In this document: piece by piece, positions 15,401 to 24,556 of the stretch
Numbering within the stretch: the first letter of the stretch is position 1
How the letters are laid out: each line of letters begins with the position of its first letter
NCBI RefSeq assembly: GCF_003664035.1
Contig: NZ_RCCK01000016.1
Location: 1 to 64,000, forward strand
Reading direction: 5' to 3'
Source of the DNA: Pedobacter alluvionis
Lineage (GTDB): Bacteria > Bacteroidota > Bacteroidia > Sphingobacteriales > Sphingobacteriaceae
DNA: 64,000 bases
Program-made: the position numbers and the translations under genes
Notes under the pieces: generated by a model
The model's input: only the letters and a program-made list of their open reading frames with translations
What the model was told of the DNA's origin: nothing
The model's database searches: none

Positions 15401-16926
15401 CTCACCACGATATTTATTCGATCGAAGATTTGGCTCAGCTGATTTTTGATTTAAAAAATGCCAATCGTGCCGCAAGAATCAATGTTAAATTGGTTTCAAA
15501 AGCTGGTGTGGGTACCATTGCCGCGGGGGTTGCTAAAGCACATGCCGATGTGATTCTGGTATCTGGTTTTGATGGTGGAACGGGAGCATCTCCTTTAACC
15601 TCTATCCAACATGCTGGTTTACCATGGGAGTTAGGTTTGGCAGAAGCACACCAGACATTAGTTAAAAACAAATTGCGTAACCGTATTGTGTTACAAACAG
15701 ATGGTCAGCTTAAAACAGGTAGAGATATCGCTATTGCTGCATTATTAGGTGCCGAAGAATGGGGTGTTGCTACAGCAGCCTTAGTAACTTCGGGATGTAT
15801 TATGATGCGTAAATGCCATTTAAATACTTGTCCGGTTGGTGTTGCAACACAAGATCCGGAATTAAGAAAGTTATTTACCGGTGATGCTGATCATGTTGTG
15901 AACTTATTTTATTTCCTTGCAGAAGAGTTACGTGAGATTATGGCTGAATTAGGTTTCAGAACTATCCACGAAATGATCGGTCAGGCTGATATTTTAAAAG
16001 TGCGCGAACTGCCTGCTGAAGACTGGAAACTGAAACATCTTGATTTATCAGCTATATTATACAAAGCGGAAGAAAACGGCTTGCCTTTATTTAATACAGA
16101 GGGTCAGGATCATGGTTTGGATCATGTTTTAGATCATAAATTAATTGCTGCTGCACAGCCTGCTATTGACAATAACGAACCTGTATTTGCCAGTTTCGAA
16201 GTGAAAAATACCGATCGTGCATTGGGTACCATGTTATCGAATGAAATCTCTAAAGTTCATTTAGGCGCTGGTTTACCTCCGGATACGATCAACTTTAAAT
16301 TTGTAGGTTCGGCCGGACAAAGTTTCGGTGCTTTCAATACCCGTGGGGTAACCTTATCACTGGAAGGTGAAGCAAATGATTACGTAGGTAAAGGCTTATC
16401 AGGTGCGAGATTGGCTATTTATCCTTTCTCTAATTCAACTTTTATCCCTGAACAAAATATTATTATCGGTAACGTAGCCCTTTATGGCGCAACTTCCGGT
16501 GAATTATTTGCCCGTGGTAAAGCAGGTGAGCGTTTTGCCGTACGTAACTCTGGTGCAACAGCTGTTGTTGAAGGAGTAGGCGATCACGGTTGTGAATACA
16601 TGACCGGTGGTGAGGTGTTGATTCTTGGTGATACCGGAAGCAATTTCGCTGCTGGTATGAGTGGCGGTGTGGCCTGGATTTATGATGCCAATGGGACTTT
16701 TGCACGCAAGTGTAATAAAGAAATGGTTGATCTTGATCCATTACAAGCTGAAGATGAGGAGCGTATTTTAGCTTTACTTAAAACGCATATCCGCTTAACG
16801 GATAGTAAAGTAGCTGAGTTTATCTTAAGCGATTGGAAAACTCAATCTGCTCATTTCGTAAAAGTATTCCCTAAAGAATACAAAGCAGTTTTAAGCAAAC
16901 GTAACCAACAAGTAAAAACACACTAG
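12427..16926 (+). CDS. gltB: Glutamate synthase (NADPH-type), large subunit
   Basis: The 1499-residue protein has the full GltB plan: a short propeptide and catalytic Cys17 in HDACGIGFVAHVKG (class II glutamine amidotransferase domain, about 1-430), a central domain, the FMN-binding synthase barrel (KSNTGEGGEDEMRY, then GFDGGTGASPLTS), the 3Fe-4S cysteines in CIMMRKCHLNTCPVGVAT, and the C-terminal beta-helix with glycine-rich repeats (about 1260-1480). It transfers the glutamine amide to 2-oxoglutarate, giving two glutamates. gltD follows after 3 bases, so the two are an operon and form the enzyme together. Confidence 0.97.
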   Translation: MEPNSGLYDAQFEHDACGIGFVAHVKGRKSHQIISDALTILENLDHRGACGAEPNTGDGAGIMIQIPHEFFYDECLKAGFSLPETNNYGVGMLFMPKDIRSREECRELIYRAAEKLGLEILGFRKVDVDTTDIGNMALSVEPEIEQVFIARPYAVAPGADFERKLYIFKNYLIKLIVNTVHGGKDFYIVSLSAQTIIYKGQLTSLQVRTYFTDLSDKRMVSALGLVHSRFATNTFPSWRLAQPFRFIAHNGEINTLQGNLNWFRAGVKSFASAYFTPEELDMLLPVIDETNSDSGCLDNVIELLLHAGRTLPHVLMMLVPEAWDGNEDMDPVKKAFYEFHATLMEPWDGPAAIAFTDGKLIGATLDRNGLRPSRYAITSDDRVIMGSEAGALAIDQSTVIEKGRLTPGKMFVVDMEQGRIISDNEIKGEVCGKSPYSDWINQYQIRLEELPEPRVMFTGLSEESIFKYQQVFGYSREDIDLLLKPMAIEAKEPIGSMGTDTPLAILSKRPQHLSSYFKQLFAQVTNPPIDPIREKVVMSLASFMGSNGNLLEENPLQAHCVAIKHPILTNQELEKLRSIDTGVFQAKTLQTYFRADGKPGAMAKALDRLCRYAVDAVEDGFQVIVLTDRAIDSEHAAMPSLLAVSAVHHHLIRKGYRGAVGIVIEAGDIWEVHHFATLLGFGVTAINPYLALETINGFQDESGLSAEQLTKNYIYAVNSGLLKIFSKMGISTLQSYQGAQIFEILGLNKQVVNTYFTGAVSRIGGLGLDEIAKETLIKHHRSFGPVTQTENLLPAGGTYKFRRKGEAHLFNPQTIHLLQNATRKNDYNIFKQYSKLVNEQTQQAYTIRGLFEFNYSRPSVPLSEVESTEAILKRFATGAMSFGSISHEAHSTLAIAMNRIGGKSNTGEGGEDEMRYTKLPNGDSMRSAIKQVASARFGVTSYYLTNADELQIKMAQGAKPGEGGQLPGHKVDDWIAKVRHSTPGVGLISPPPHHDIYSIEDLAQLIFDLKNANRAARINVKLVSKAGVGTIAAGVAKAHADVILVSGFDGGTGASPLTSIQHAGLPWELGLAEAHQTLVKNKLRNRIVLQTDGQLKTGRDIAIAALLGAEEWGVATAALVTSGCIMMRKCHLNTCPVGVATQDPELRKLFTGDADHVVNLFYFLAEELREIMAELGFRTIHEMIGQADILKVRELPAEDWKLKHLDLSAILYKAEENGLPLFNTEGQDHGLDHVLDHKLIAAAQPAIDNNEPVFASFEVKNTDRALGTMLSNEISKVHLGAGLPPDTINFKFVGSAGQSFGAFNTRGVTLSLEGEANDYVGKGLSGARLAIYPFSNSTFIPEQNIIIGNVALYGATSGELFARGKAGERFAVRNSGATAVVEGVGDHGCEYMTGGEVLILGDTGSNFAAGMSGGVAWIYDANGTFARKCNKEMVDLDPLQAEDEERILALLKTHIRLTDSKVAEFILSDWKTQSAHFVKVFPKEYKAVLSKRNQQVKTH

Positions 16927-16929
16927 GCC

Positions 16930-18396
16930 ATGGGAAAAGTAACAGGATTTCAGGAATACGATAGAGTTGCGCCCACCAGAGAAGCGGCTGCAACACGTGT
17001 AAAACACTATGGGGAATTTTTAAATGAATTACCCTCAAAAGAATTAAACAATCAGGCTGCCCGTTGTATGGATTGCGGCGTACCTTTCTGCCAGTCAGGC
17101 TGCCCATTGGGTAACGTGATACCAGAATTTAACGACGCTGTTTACCAGGGCAAATGGGAACTAGCTGCCAATATTTTATTAAGCACCAATAATTTTCCTG
17201 AATTTACAGGCAGAATTTGCCCTGCACCATGCGAATCTGCATGTGTATTAGGCATCAACCGTCCACCGGTTTCTATCGAGGAAATTGAAAAACATATCAT
17301 TGAAATTGCTTTCGAAAAAGGGTTTATCAAAGCAAAAGCACCATTAATCAGAACTGGTAAAAAAGTCGCTGTAATTGGTTCAGGCCCGGCGGGCTTAGCT
17401 GCTGCTGCTCAATTAAATAAAGTTGGACATGAAGTTACTGTTTTCGAACGTGACGATGCTCCGGGCGGTTTATTGAGGTACGGTATTCCTGATTTTAAAC
17501 TACAAAAAAATGTAGTAGATCGCCGTATCGATTTAATGAAAGAAGAGGGCATCATTTTTAAATGTAATGCCAATGTAGGTGAGAATGTTGAAATAGGTAC
17601 ATTGTTACGCGATTTCAATGCGATTGTATTGGCTGGCGGTTCAACTATTCCACGCGATCTGCCTATTGATGGCCGTTCGGCTAAAGGGGTTCATTTTGCA
17701 ATGGATTTCCTGAAACAACAAAATAAACGTGTAGCGAGCAGAGCTGTTGAAGCAGAAGATATTATGGCTACAGGTAAAAATGTAATCGTAATTGGTGGTG
17801 GTGATACGGGATCTGACTGTATCGGAACTTCTAACCGTCACGGCGCGAAATCAGTGACACAATTCGAGATTATGCCGATGCCACCACAGGCACGTAACGA
17901 GCACATGCCCTGGCCAAATTACCCAATGTTGCTAAAAAATACTTCTTCTCATGAAGAAGGTGCACAAAGGGCCTGGTCGGTAAATACCAAAAACTTTATT
18001 GCTGATGAAAAAGGAAATCTTAAGGCTTTAAAAGTAGTTGATGTGGAGTGGGAAATTGATGCAAACGGACGTCCGGTTACTTTTAAAGAAGTGGCTGGTA
18101 CCGAAAGAGATCTTCCATGCGAACTGGTACTTTTAGCAATGGGTTTCTTACACCCTCAAAAAGAAGGTTTAATTGAAAAATTAGGTGTGGAGTTAGATAA
18201 CCGCGGAAACGTAAAAGCATCTGAACACACTTACCAAACTAATATTGGGAAGATTTTTGCCGCAGGTGATGTTCGCCGCGGACAATCATTAGTGGTTTGG
18301 GCCATTTCAGAAGGTAGAGAAGCTGCCCGTAAAGTAGACGAATACTTAATGGGAACAACTAAACTGGCATCTAAAGATGCAGTTGCATACGCTTAG
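16930..18396 (+). CDS. gltD: Glutamate synthase, small subunit
   Basis: The 488-residue protein supplies electrons to GltB. The N-terminus carries two cysteine clusters for iron-sulfur centres (CMDCGVPFCQSGCPLGNVIP and GRICPAPCESACVLG), then a FAD-binding Rossmann motif (VAVIGSGPAGLAAAAQL), a second NAD(P)H-binding motif (VIVIGGGDTGSDCIG), and a C-terminal FAD motif (GKIFAAGDVRRGQSLVVWA). The start ATG lies 3 bases after the gltB stop and a strong terminator follows, so the operon is gltBD only. Confidence 0.97.
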   Translation: MGKVTGFQEYDRVAPTREAAATRVKHYGEFLNELPSKELNNQAARCMDCGVPFCQSGCPLGNVIPEFNDAVYQGKWELAANILLSTNNFPEFTGRICPAPCESACVLGINRPPVSIEEIEKHIIEIAFEKGFIKAKAPLIRTGKKVAVIGSGPAGLAAAAQLNKVGHEVTVFERDDAPGGLLRYGIPDFKLQKNVVDRRIDLMKEEGIIFKCNANVGENVEIGTLLRDFNAIVLAGGSTIPRDLPIDGRSAKGVHFAMDFLKQQNKRVASRAVEAEDIMATGKNVIVIGGGDTGSDCIGTSNRHGAKSVTQFEIMPMPPQARNEHMPWPNYPMLLKNTSSHEEGAQRAWSVNTKNFIADEKGNLKALKVVDVEWEIDANGRPVTFKEVAGTERDLPCELVLLAMGFLHPQKEGLIEKLGVELDNRGNVKASEHTYQTNIGKIFAAGDVRRGQSLVVWAISEGREAARKVDEYLMGTTKLASKDAVAYA

Positions 18397-18421
18397 TAGG
18401 TTTTAAATTCTATATTTTTAG

Positions 18422-18449
18422 GGTCGTGGTGCAAACCACGACCTTTTTT
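18422..18449 (+). terminator. Terminator of gltBD
   Basis: GGTCGTGGT-GCAA-ACCACGACC is a perfect 9-bp stem followed by TTTTTT. Confidence 0.85.
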
Positions 18450-18585
18450 GTTTTTATGCGGTCGTCATACTGAACTTGTTTCAGTATCTATCATGCTGTT
18501 TAGTCTTCTCTAGTCTTAGCGTCTCGCTAAGACCTTTAATGTATGTGTTATTTCTGCCACGGAAACACCGAGACCACGGAATTAA

Positions 18586-18632
18586 TTAACCACAGATAAA
18601 AAGGATGAACACAGATTTATTAATGTCGTGAG
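18586..18632. repeat. Partial copy of the AACCACAGAT palindromic repeat
   Basis: TTAACCACAGATAAAAAGGA, then TGAACACAGATT, matches the left half of the full palindromes at 27831-27902 and 60157-60660, but the right half is missing. Confidence 0.5.
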
Positions 18633-18695
18633 AAAAAATAGTATTTGGAACGATTCTTCAACTTCGCTCTATCAATGACAGATCTTGCAAGAAAG

Positions 18696-18793
18696 GTCGT
18701 CATTGCGAGGAACGAAGCAATCTTAATGCGCACGCTGGTAGCGATAGTTGTAAGATTGCTTCGTCGGCTGAAAAAGCCTTCTCGCAATGACGA
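18696..18793. repeat. REP-like palindromic element
   Basis: The element runs from GGTCGTCATTGCGAGGAACG to AAGCCTTCTCGCAATGACGA; its ends are complementary (CGTCATTGCGAG/CTCGCAATGACG). An almost identical copy lies inverted at 34901-35000. A short plus-strand frame of 68 codons through it is not a gene. The rest of 18450-18926 shows nothing else convincing. Confidence 0.8.
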
Positions 18794-18926
18794 TTCTTCG
18801 CGGCCTAAAACTAAAAAAACGCCTCTGTCATCTCTTTTTAATTTTATATAATAAGTTAACTATCAGACTGATAAATCTAAAAATTAGATCCGTGTGTTGT
18901 GTGTTTCTTGATAAAACAAAACCAAT

Positions 18927-20138
18927 TTAAAACAACTTCAACTGTTCATTCTTTGGTGGTTTTTCTTTCCCAAAAATTGTTCTGCCACCATATTTCCAGC
19001 TTTCGGCACGTTCTTTTTGAATCACCTTTTCAAAATCCATATTCGGAATAAAGTCTTTTTCTGCATTACGGGCAATTTGATACAATGATTTAATGGCTTG
19101 TTGCTTATCGGTGTTGCCAATCTTCGCTTTTTCAATTGCTTTCTGCAAAACACTTATAGTCTCATCATAAACGTTTACCGGAACAGGGAAGGGATGACCA
19201 TCTTTGCCGCCGTGTGCGAAAGAATAACGTGCAGGATCAGTAAACCGGGAAGGCGTACCATAAATTACCTCACTTACCAAAGCCATGGATTGTAAGGTTC
19301 TTGGCCCCATACCTTCGAGTAATAATAATTCCTCAAAATCCGCCGGTTGCTTTTCCTGAGCCAGCCACAAAATACTTCCCAAACGTTTTAAATCTACATC
19401 TTTCGATTTTACCTCATGATGATCGGGCATTACCAGCTTTTGTATTTCACTGATCATCCGTGTTGGCGATTCAGTCGTCATACTCATCATGCTCTGCCTT
19501 GCCTTATCAGCATCATTAGCCGTTAGGTTCAGGATCTTGCCTTGATTAATACCGCAAATGCCTGTATGTGGTTCTTCTACAAAAGATTTTAAGTTTTCAG
19601 AATGCCAGTGGTATCTTCTTGCTGTTGAGCTGCTATCGCTCATGCCTTGTTGCACCACTGCCCAATCGCCTTCGTTGCTTAAAATAAAACTATGAAGGTA
19701 TAATTGAAACCCATCCTGAATGGCAGTATTGTCTACCTTTGCACTGAGTTTACTCGCCCGAACCAATTCGGTCCCATTTAACCCCGTTTTATCAGCAATT
19801 TTTAAAAGTTCATTTGGCGTTTCTCTGCTGTGTTTTCCTTTGCCACCACAAATGTAAATTCCAAGCTCTTTTGATAAGGGATTAATCGATTTCTTCAAAG
19901 CACCCATAACTGATGTGGTAATTCCGGAAGAATGCCAATCCATCCCCATTACCGCACCTAAACTCTGAAACCAAAAGGGACTGCTTAAACGGCGTATTAC
20001 TTCTGCTTTACCATATTCCAGTAATATAGCTTCCGTTATCGCTAAACCAAGTGTAGCCATACGCTGGGCCAACCATGGTGGTACATGGCCATAATGTAAG
20101 GGTAAATCTGCGCTTCCTGATCTTTTCAATACTAACAA
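18927..20138 (-). CDS. DUF763-family protein
   Basis: The 403-residue protein shows the conserved DUF763 start (RSGSADLPLHYGHVPPWLAQ), then SPFWFQSLGAVMGMDWHSSG, the HSFILSNEGDWAVVQQGM and YHWHSEN motifs, and a helix-hairpin-helix-like segment LLLLEGMGPRTLQSMALVSE that suggests DNA binding. The family is found in archaea and scattered bacteria; its function is not known to me, though the HhH and conserved acidic/His motifs fit a nuclease or repair role. It starts with ATG at 20136-20138 and stands alone between repeats. Confidence 0.8.
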   Translation of the reverse strand: MLVLKRSGSADLPLHYGHVPPWLAQRMATLGLAITEAILLEYGKAEVIRRLSSPFWFQSLGAVMGMDWHSSGITTSVMGALKKSINPLSKELGIYICGGKGKHSRETPNELLKIADKTGLNGTELVRASKLSAKVDNTAIQDGFQLYLHSFILSNEGDWAVVQQGMSDSSSTARRYHWHSENLKSFVEEPHTGICGINQGKILNLTANDADKARQSMMSMTTESPTRMISEIQKLVMPDHHEVKSKDVDLKRLGSILWLAQEKQPADFEELLLLEGMGPRTLQSMALVSEVIYGTPSRFTDPARYSFAHGGKDGHPFPVPVNVYDETISVLQKAIEKAKIGNTDKQQAIKSLYQIARNAEKDFIPNMDFEKVIQKERAESWKYGGRTIFGKEKPPKNEQLKLF

Positions 20139-20173
20139 ATTTAGTAAATATTTTTAAATTGAATGCTTTTATT

Positions 20174-20377
20174 TGTCATTCTGAATGCAATGAAGAAGTC
20201 GGGTTGCAGATTAGGATATTCATTCAGTTAATTCTGTAATAGCATTTTGTTACCGAAATTTAGAAAGTAGGACTTAATTCACTTAACTTCTTATACTAAG
20301 TAACCAATATCATTTCTGAAAAGGTTTGGGTTCTATGTTTCATAGGCCAGAGATTCTTCACTATGTTCAGAATGACA
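20174..20377. repeat. Inverted TGTCATTCTGAA ends around a 180-base spacer
   Basis: TGTCATTCTGAA at 20174 and TTCAGAATGACA at 20366 are perfect 12-base inverted ends. The interior has no gene. It may be a decayed mobile palindrome (MITE-like). It fills most of the 308-base gap before the phosphoesterase gene. Confidence 0.5.
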
Positions 20378-20446
20378 GTTTAAAACGATTCACAATATTT
20401 TTTGTTACTTTAAAAAACTATTTACCAGCGACGGCTCATTTTATAC

Positions 20447-21550
20447 ATGCGACGACTCTTACAACGTTTACTCAGTGCCTGGATTATCCGCATGTCGAAT
20501 AGATTTGGTTCAAGGCCTAACCGTAAACGTATCCATGAAGCTTTAAATAAACTTTACAAAACTATTAATGCCAACCCTGGGAAACGGGGACTTATTTTTG
20601 AAGTTACCGATACTGATAAATTTATTATTTTATCAGATCAGCATAAGGGTGCCCTTGATTATGCCGATGATTTCACTTTAGCCGAAAAGAATTACCTGAA
20701 AGCACTCGAATACTATAATCAACAAGATTTCCATTATATAAATCTGGGCGATAGCGAGGAACTTTGGGAGAATTTGCTGGAATCTGTGATTAAACACAAT
20801 CAAGCTACTTTCGAAGCAGAAAAAGCCTTCATTACAAAAAACCGTTTCACTAAGATATTTGGTAACCATGATTTATATTGGGATAATGATCCTTTAGCCG
20901 GGTTTAACCTCAATAGAATTTATGGAACTAAAATCCGTATTTACGAAGGGGCTATTTTAAGGTTGCCAGTAGGAGAAAGTAAACTTGATATTTTTTTGAC
21001 TCACGGACACCAGGGAGATTTACAGAGTGATGGGAACTGGTTTAGCAAGTGGTTTGTGAGTACCATTTGGGCACCACTACAGTCGTACCTTCAAATTAAT
21101 CCCAATACGCCTGCCTACGACAATCAGCTTAAAACAGTGCATAATACATTGATGTACAACTGGATAATGACAAAAAAGAATATGGCTTTAATTACCGGAC
21201 ACACACATCAGCCTGTTTTTGCATCTTTAACACATCTGGAACGGATTTATGTAAAATTAAACAAAGCGAAAAAGGAAAAGAATGCTGTTGATCTTGCTTT
21301 TTTAAACGCAGAGCTTCATAAACGGATAAAAGAAGGGGATGAAGCACCAAGCTTCGGTAAATACAAACCAGGTTACTTTAATAGCGGATGTTGCTGTTTT
21401 AGTGATGGCGATATAACGGGTATTGAAATTGAAAATGGCTTAATTAGACTAATAAAATGGTCATACCATAGAAATGCCATTTCTGAAAGGATTTTGCTCG
21501 AAGAAATGAAACTCAGCGAATTATCAGATTCAAACCTATTTAATGGGTAA
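20447..21550 (+). CDS. Calcineurin-like metallophosphoesterase
   Basis: The 367-residue product has all five metallophosphoesterase motifs: D-x-H in LSDQHKGALDYADD, GD in NLGDSEELW, GNHD in KIFGNHDLYWD, H in FLTHGHQGDLQSD, and GHTH in LITGHTHQPVFAS. It has no signal peptide, only a basic, mildly hydrophobic start, so it is probably cytoplasmic or membrane-peripheral. The substrate is not known; UDP-2,3-diacylglucosamine hydrolase (LpxH) shares motifs but is shorter. The last 15 bases overlap the end of the convergent kinase gene. Confidence 0.8.
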   Translation: MRRLLQRLLSAWIIRMSNRFGSRPNRKRIHEALNKLYKTINANPGKRGLIFEVTDTDKFIILSDQHKGALDYADDFTLAEKNYLKALEYYNQQDFHYINLGDSEELWENLLESVIKHNQATFEAEKAFITKNRFTKIFGNHDLYWDNDPLAGFNLNRIYGTKIRIYEGAILRLPVGESKLDIFLTHGHQGDLQSDGNWFSKWFVSTIWAPLQSYLQINPNTPAYDNQLKTVHNTLMYNWIMTKKNMALITGHTHQPVFASLTHLERIYVKLNKAKKEKNAVDLAFLNAELHKRIKEGDEAPSFGKYKPGYFNSGCCCFSDGDITGIEIENGLIRLIKWSYHRNAISERILLEEMKLSELSDSNLFNG

Positions 21551-22603
21551 TGTTACGTAAAAAGTTGTGCCCAGATCTTTTCCATCGCTTTCTACCCATA
21601 ACTTTCCTTTATGGATATCCACTAATGCATTTGCGGTAATCAGCCCTAATCCATAAGTGTTTTCCTGATTGGTGCTTACCGGACTCAACCGGGCGAATTT
21701 CATAAAAACTTTTTCAAGATCTTCTTCGTTCAGGCCCACGCCATTGTCTTTTATCGCAATCGTTACCGCATTATCAGCTATTTCATGGGTAATGTAAATT
21801 TCTTTTCCTGCTGGTGAAAACTTGATGGCATTGTTAAGTAATTCACTAAAAATCGTTGCTAATTTATCAGGATCAGCAAAAATTTCAACGGGTTCGTTAA
21901 TATCAATTAAAACGGATTGATTTTTAAGCTTAAGGGATAAATTGAGTGCAAGTTTTACCTGTTCTAATATTTCTTTTAAATCTACTTTATATTTCTTAGG
22001 CTTAAATGAGTTACCTTCTTTCCGGGCAGCGCTTAAAATGCCGTTCAAATTATCAATCATTCTTTTCGATTGTGCATTAATCTTACCAGCAATTAATGCA
22101 GCTTTATCATCAATACCCGGCATGCGTCCCATCAATTCAGATTGAAGTGAAATGGTCGTCATAGGGTTTTTAAGATCATGAACAAGCACGTGTAAACGAT
22201 CATCGTAGGCTCTTAAAGCTTTTCTAACTGCAATTCTAGACTCCAGTTTTTCCATCACCATATCCGCTAAATTACTCAGCATTTTTAAATGCTGCGCTTC
22301 GGCTGTTTTAAATTTAGTATCGGCAACGTAAATCAGGCCAAGAGGATAACCTTCAGGCGAACTGAGGGGAGCAGAGGCAAAAAAAGTAAAGGCATCATTT
22401 TTTAAAGGTAAGCCGATGGCTGATCCCACCTGAGCTTTCATAAAAATTTCCTCCTCTGTCTGAAAACCGATACCTGCATTCGGAACATCAAATATTTCAG
22501 CAGCCAATTGTGCGATCTGATCAAAAGCACTTTCTGCAGGTGTGCTTACAATTTCGTAGTATTTTAATTTTTCTAAACGTAAGATTTCGTCTGATGGAAT
22601 CAT
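21536..22603 (-). CDS. GAF-domain sensor histidine kinase (soluble)
   Basis: The 355-residue protein has an N-terminal GAF domain (about 20-135, FDQIAQLAAEIFDVPNAGIG), a dimerisation/phosphoacceptor domain with His142 in LVHDLKNPMTTISLQSELMG, and a C-terminal ATPase domain with the N box (ELLNNAIKFSPAG), G1 (DNGVGLNEEDLEKVF) and G2 (YGLGLITANALVDIHKG). No membrane segment is present, so it senses a cytoplasmic signal. No response regulator is adjacent. The kinase at 57495-58709 is a relative with the same layout. Confidence 0.85.
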   Translation of the reverse strand: MIPSDEILRLEKLKYYEIVSTPAESAFDQIAQLAAEIFDVPNAGIGFQTEEEIFMKAQVGSAIGLPLKNDAFTFFASAPLSSPEGYPLGLIYVADTKFKTAEAQHLKMLSNLADMVMEKLESRIAVRKALRAYDDRLHVLVHDLKNPMTTISLQSELMGRMPGIDDKAALIAGKINAQSKRMIDNLNGILSAARKEGNSFKPKKYKVDLKEILEQVKLALNLSLKLKNQSVLIDINEPVEIFADPDKLATIFSELLNNAIKFSPAGKEIYITHEIADNAVTIAIKDNGVGLNEEDLEKVFMKFARLSPVSTNQENTYGLGLITANALVDIHKGKLWVESDGKDLGTTFYVTLPIK

Positions 22604-22753
22604 GTTATCTGCTTTAAAAGGGAGAATAATTAAAGGTAAAAATTATGTGCAAATACTGTAAATAATATAAACAATTAAGTCGTAACTTCCGTTATTATAG
22701 CGTTGGATGACATCAGGCGGAAAGCGTTAAAATTACAATAAACAGCTAAAATA

Positions 22754-24226
22754 ATGAGATTATACATAGAACGTAAACCTGTTAAGGTTAACCCAGATAC
22801 TAAAAGAGTTATTGCACGTTTTTTTTTTAATGGAGAGGAGAGAGCATTAGAGGTAATCCGGAAGGTTTTAGAGTTTTCAGATGAAAAAGTATTTTCACTG
22901 ATATCGCCTATATTACAGGAATATTCTAAAAGACACCGGAATATTACCAAAATCCTTACCCGGCACTGTAAAAAGTTAAAAAAACAATTTGCAGCATTAG
23001 GCACCGAATTTGAAGATATTGATGAATACACCAGATTGTTGATTGGTGCTTACTTTACCCACGAATATTCAATAGAATCTGCTGCTTTTTTTAATCCCAG
23101 TATTGTTGATGATCCTGACCAAACCGATTTAGTGGAAGGTGAAAAGAGAGTAATCATAAGCTTTAGGGCCGTAGGTGAGGGGCACATTTCTTCAATTGTT
23201 TTCAGGCGTGCATTAATTGATAAAAACAATAATATCCAGGTTTTGCCTGTAGGGAATTATGTTGATGAAGCCGAGGTAGTAAAAAATGCGATTTACGTTA
23301 AAAAACTGTTCCTGAAAAAAGCGGCTTATGCGCAGATCGATCCTTCTGTATTAGAAGAAATTGAATCAAAACTGGATGACAAATTTGAATATACCAGTTT
23401 GAGCAATATCATCAAAGATTCTAAAAGCTTACACAAAGATAATCCATCCCGTTTAATTGAATACGATAAAGTGCTTTGGTTATCAGACACCTATCACACC
23501 ATCACTTTCTCGAAAGATACAGACATATCTGATCGTGTAATTTTTCCTATTTCAGAATTTGAACGTAAAGGGATTGAGGATGCACGTTTCGTTAAATTTA
23601 TTAAAGATGATGGAAAAGTGCTGTACTATGCCACGTATACAGCTTTTGATGGTTCTTTAATTATCCCCAAACTGGTACAAACTGAAGATTTTTACGAGTT
23701 TAAAGTGATTCCACTTTATGGCGATGGTGCACAAAACAAAAACCTGGCCTTATTTCCAAGAAAAATTAAAGGAAAATATGTAATGATGAGCCGGATTGAT
23801 GGCTGGAATAATTACCTGATGTTTTCGGACAAGGTTAATGTTTGGGAAAACCCAATTCTGTTAAAACAACCCCGTTACGATTGGGAGCTGGTACAGATCG
23901 GCAATTGTGGTTCTCCGATAGAAACAGAAAAAGGATGGATTGTAATTACCCATGGCGTTGGCCCGATGCGTAGATATTGCATTGGCGTAAGTTTATTGGA
24001 TCTTGAAAACCCAAGTATAGAAATAGGCCATTTAAAAGAGCCTTTAATTATCCCTAATAACGATGAACGCGAAGGTTATGTACCCAATGTGGTTTATTCC
24101 TGTGGATCGATCATCAGCAACGGTGAACTGATCATTCCTTATGGATTGTCTGATTACAGTTCTTCATTTGCAACGGTAAATTTAGAGCTGCTGTTGAATA
24201 AATTGTTGGAGAATAATGATAGATAA
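22754..24226 (+). CDS. Glycoside hydrolase family 130 protein (phosphorylase/mannosidase-like)
   Basis: The 490-residue product has an N-terminal helical part (about 1-150) and a five-bladed propeller typical of GH130: the blades include GIEDARFVKFIKDDGK, YATYTAFDGS, MMSRIDGWNNYLMFSDK, IGNCGSPIETEKGWIVITHG, and YVPNVVYSCGSII followed by a final ELIIPYGLSDYSS motif. Family members act on beta-mannosides, by phosphorolysis or hydrolysis. The long N-terminal extension is like the PH1107-related 'glycosidase' group. It faces a GT4 fusion protein on the opposite strand; the two gene types often go together, suggesting storage or turnover of a mannose-containing glycan. Confidence 0.8.
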   Translation: MRLYIERKPVKVNPDTKRVIARFFFNGEERALEVIRKVLEFSDEKVFSLISPILQEYSKRHRNITKILTRHCKKLKKQFAALGTEFEDIDEYTRLLIGAYFTHEYSIESAAFFNPSIVDDPDQTDLVEGEKRVIISFRAVGEGHISSIVFRRALIDKNNNIQVLPVGNYVDEAEVVKNAIYVKKLFLKKAAYAQIDPSVLEEIESKLDDKFEYTSLSNIIKDSKSLHKDNPSRLIEYDKVLWLSDTYHTITFSKDTDISDRVIFPISEFERKGIEDARFVKFIKDDGKVLYYATYTAFDGSLIIPKLVQTEDFYEFKVIPLYGDGAQNKNLALFPRKIKGKYVMMSRIDGWNNYLMFSDKVNVWENPILLKQPRYDWELVQIGNCGSPIETEKGWIVITHGVGPMRRYCIGVSLLDLENPSIEIGHLKEPLIIPNNDEREGYVPNVVYSCGSIISNGELIIPYGLSDYSSSFATVNLELLLNKLLENNDR

Positions 24227-24273
24227 TTAACGATATTTCTCGTTACAATGAGGGCAATGAATTTAATATCATT

Positions 24274-24306
24274 AAACCTCGCAGGTTTTTAAAACCTGCG
24301 AGGTTT
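24274..24306. terminator. Perfect palindrome downstream of the GH130 gene
   Basis: AAACCTCGCAGGTTTT and AAAACCTGCGAGGTTT form a 16-bp stem around a single T. It is likely a terminator or a mobile palindrome; a similar one sits at 50771-50801. From 24307 to 24556 I see no gene. Confidence 0.6.
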
Positions 24307-24556
24307 TGATCGCATAAGTTCCTTTCCATGGTCTGTGAGAACACAGGCCGAGGGTAGTGGTGAATCTAAAATCCTAAGAACCACATAGCAAATTTAAATA
24401 AACCTGATAGAACGAAAAGCCCGGAGCGAAGCATGAGTGAGGACATGAAGAGATAGCAGGACTGCTGTAACCGAAGCGTGCCAAACCCTGATTTTCAAAA
24501 TAATATTGACCACTTAAGTCATCTGAGCCAATTTAAGGATGACCTGGCTTTTACTA

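Noticed and set aside
16463..16741. His/Gln-rich minus-strand frame inside gltB
   Set aside because: It is a shadow of the gltB beta-helix repeats in another frame.
18645..18851. 68-codon plus-strand gene
   Set aside because: It lies across the REP-like palindrome and reflects its sequence, not a protein.
24307..24556. Structured RNA or IS remnant downstream of the GH130 gene
   Set aside because: I saw several short complementary stretches but no consistent fold, known RNA motif or transposase fragment.
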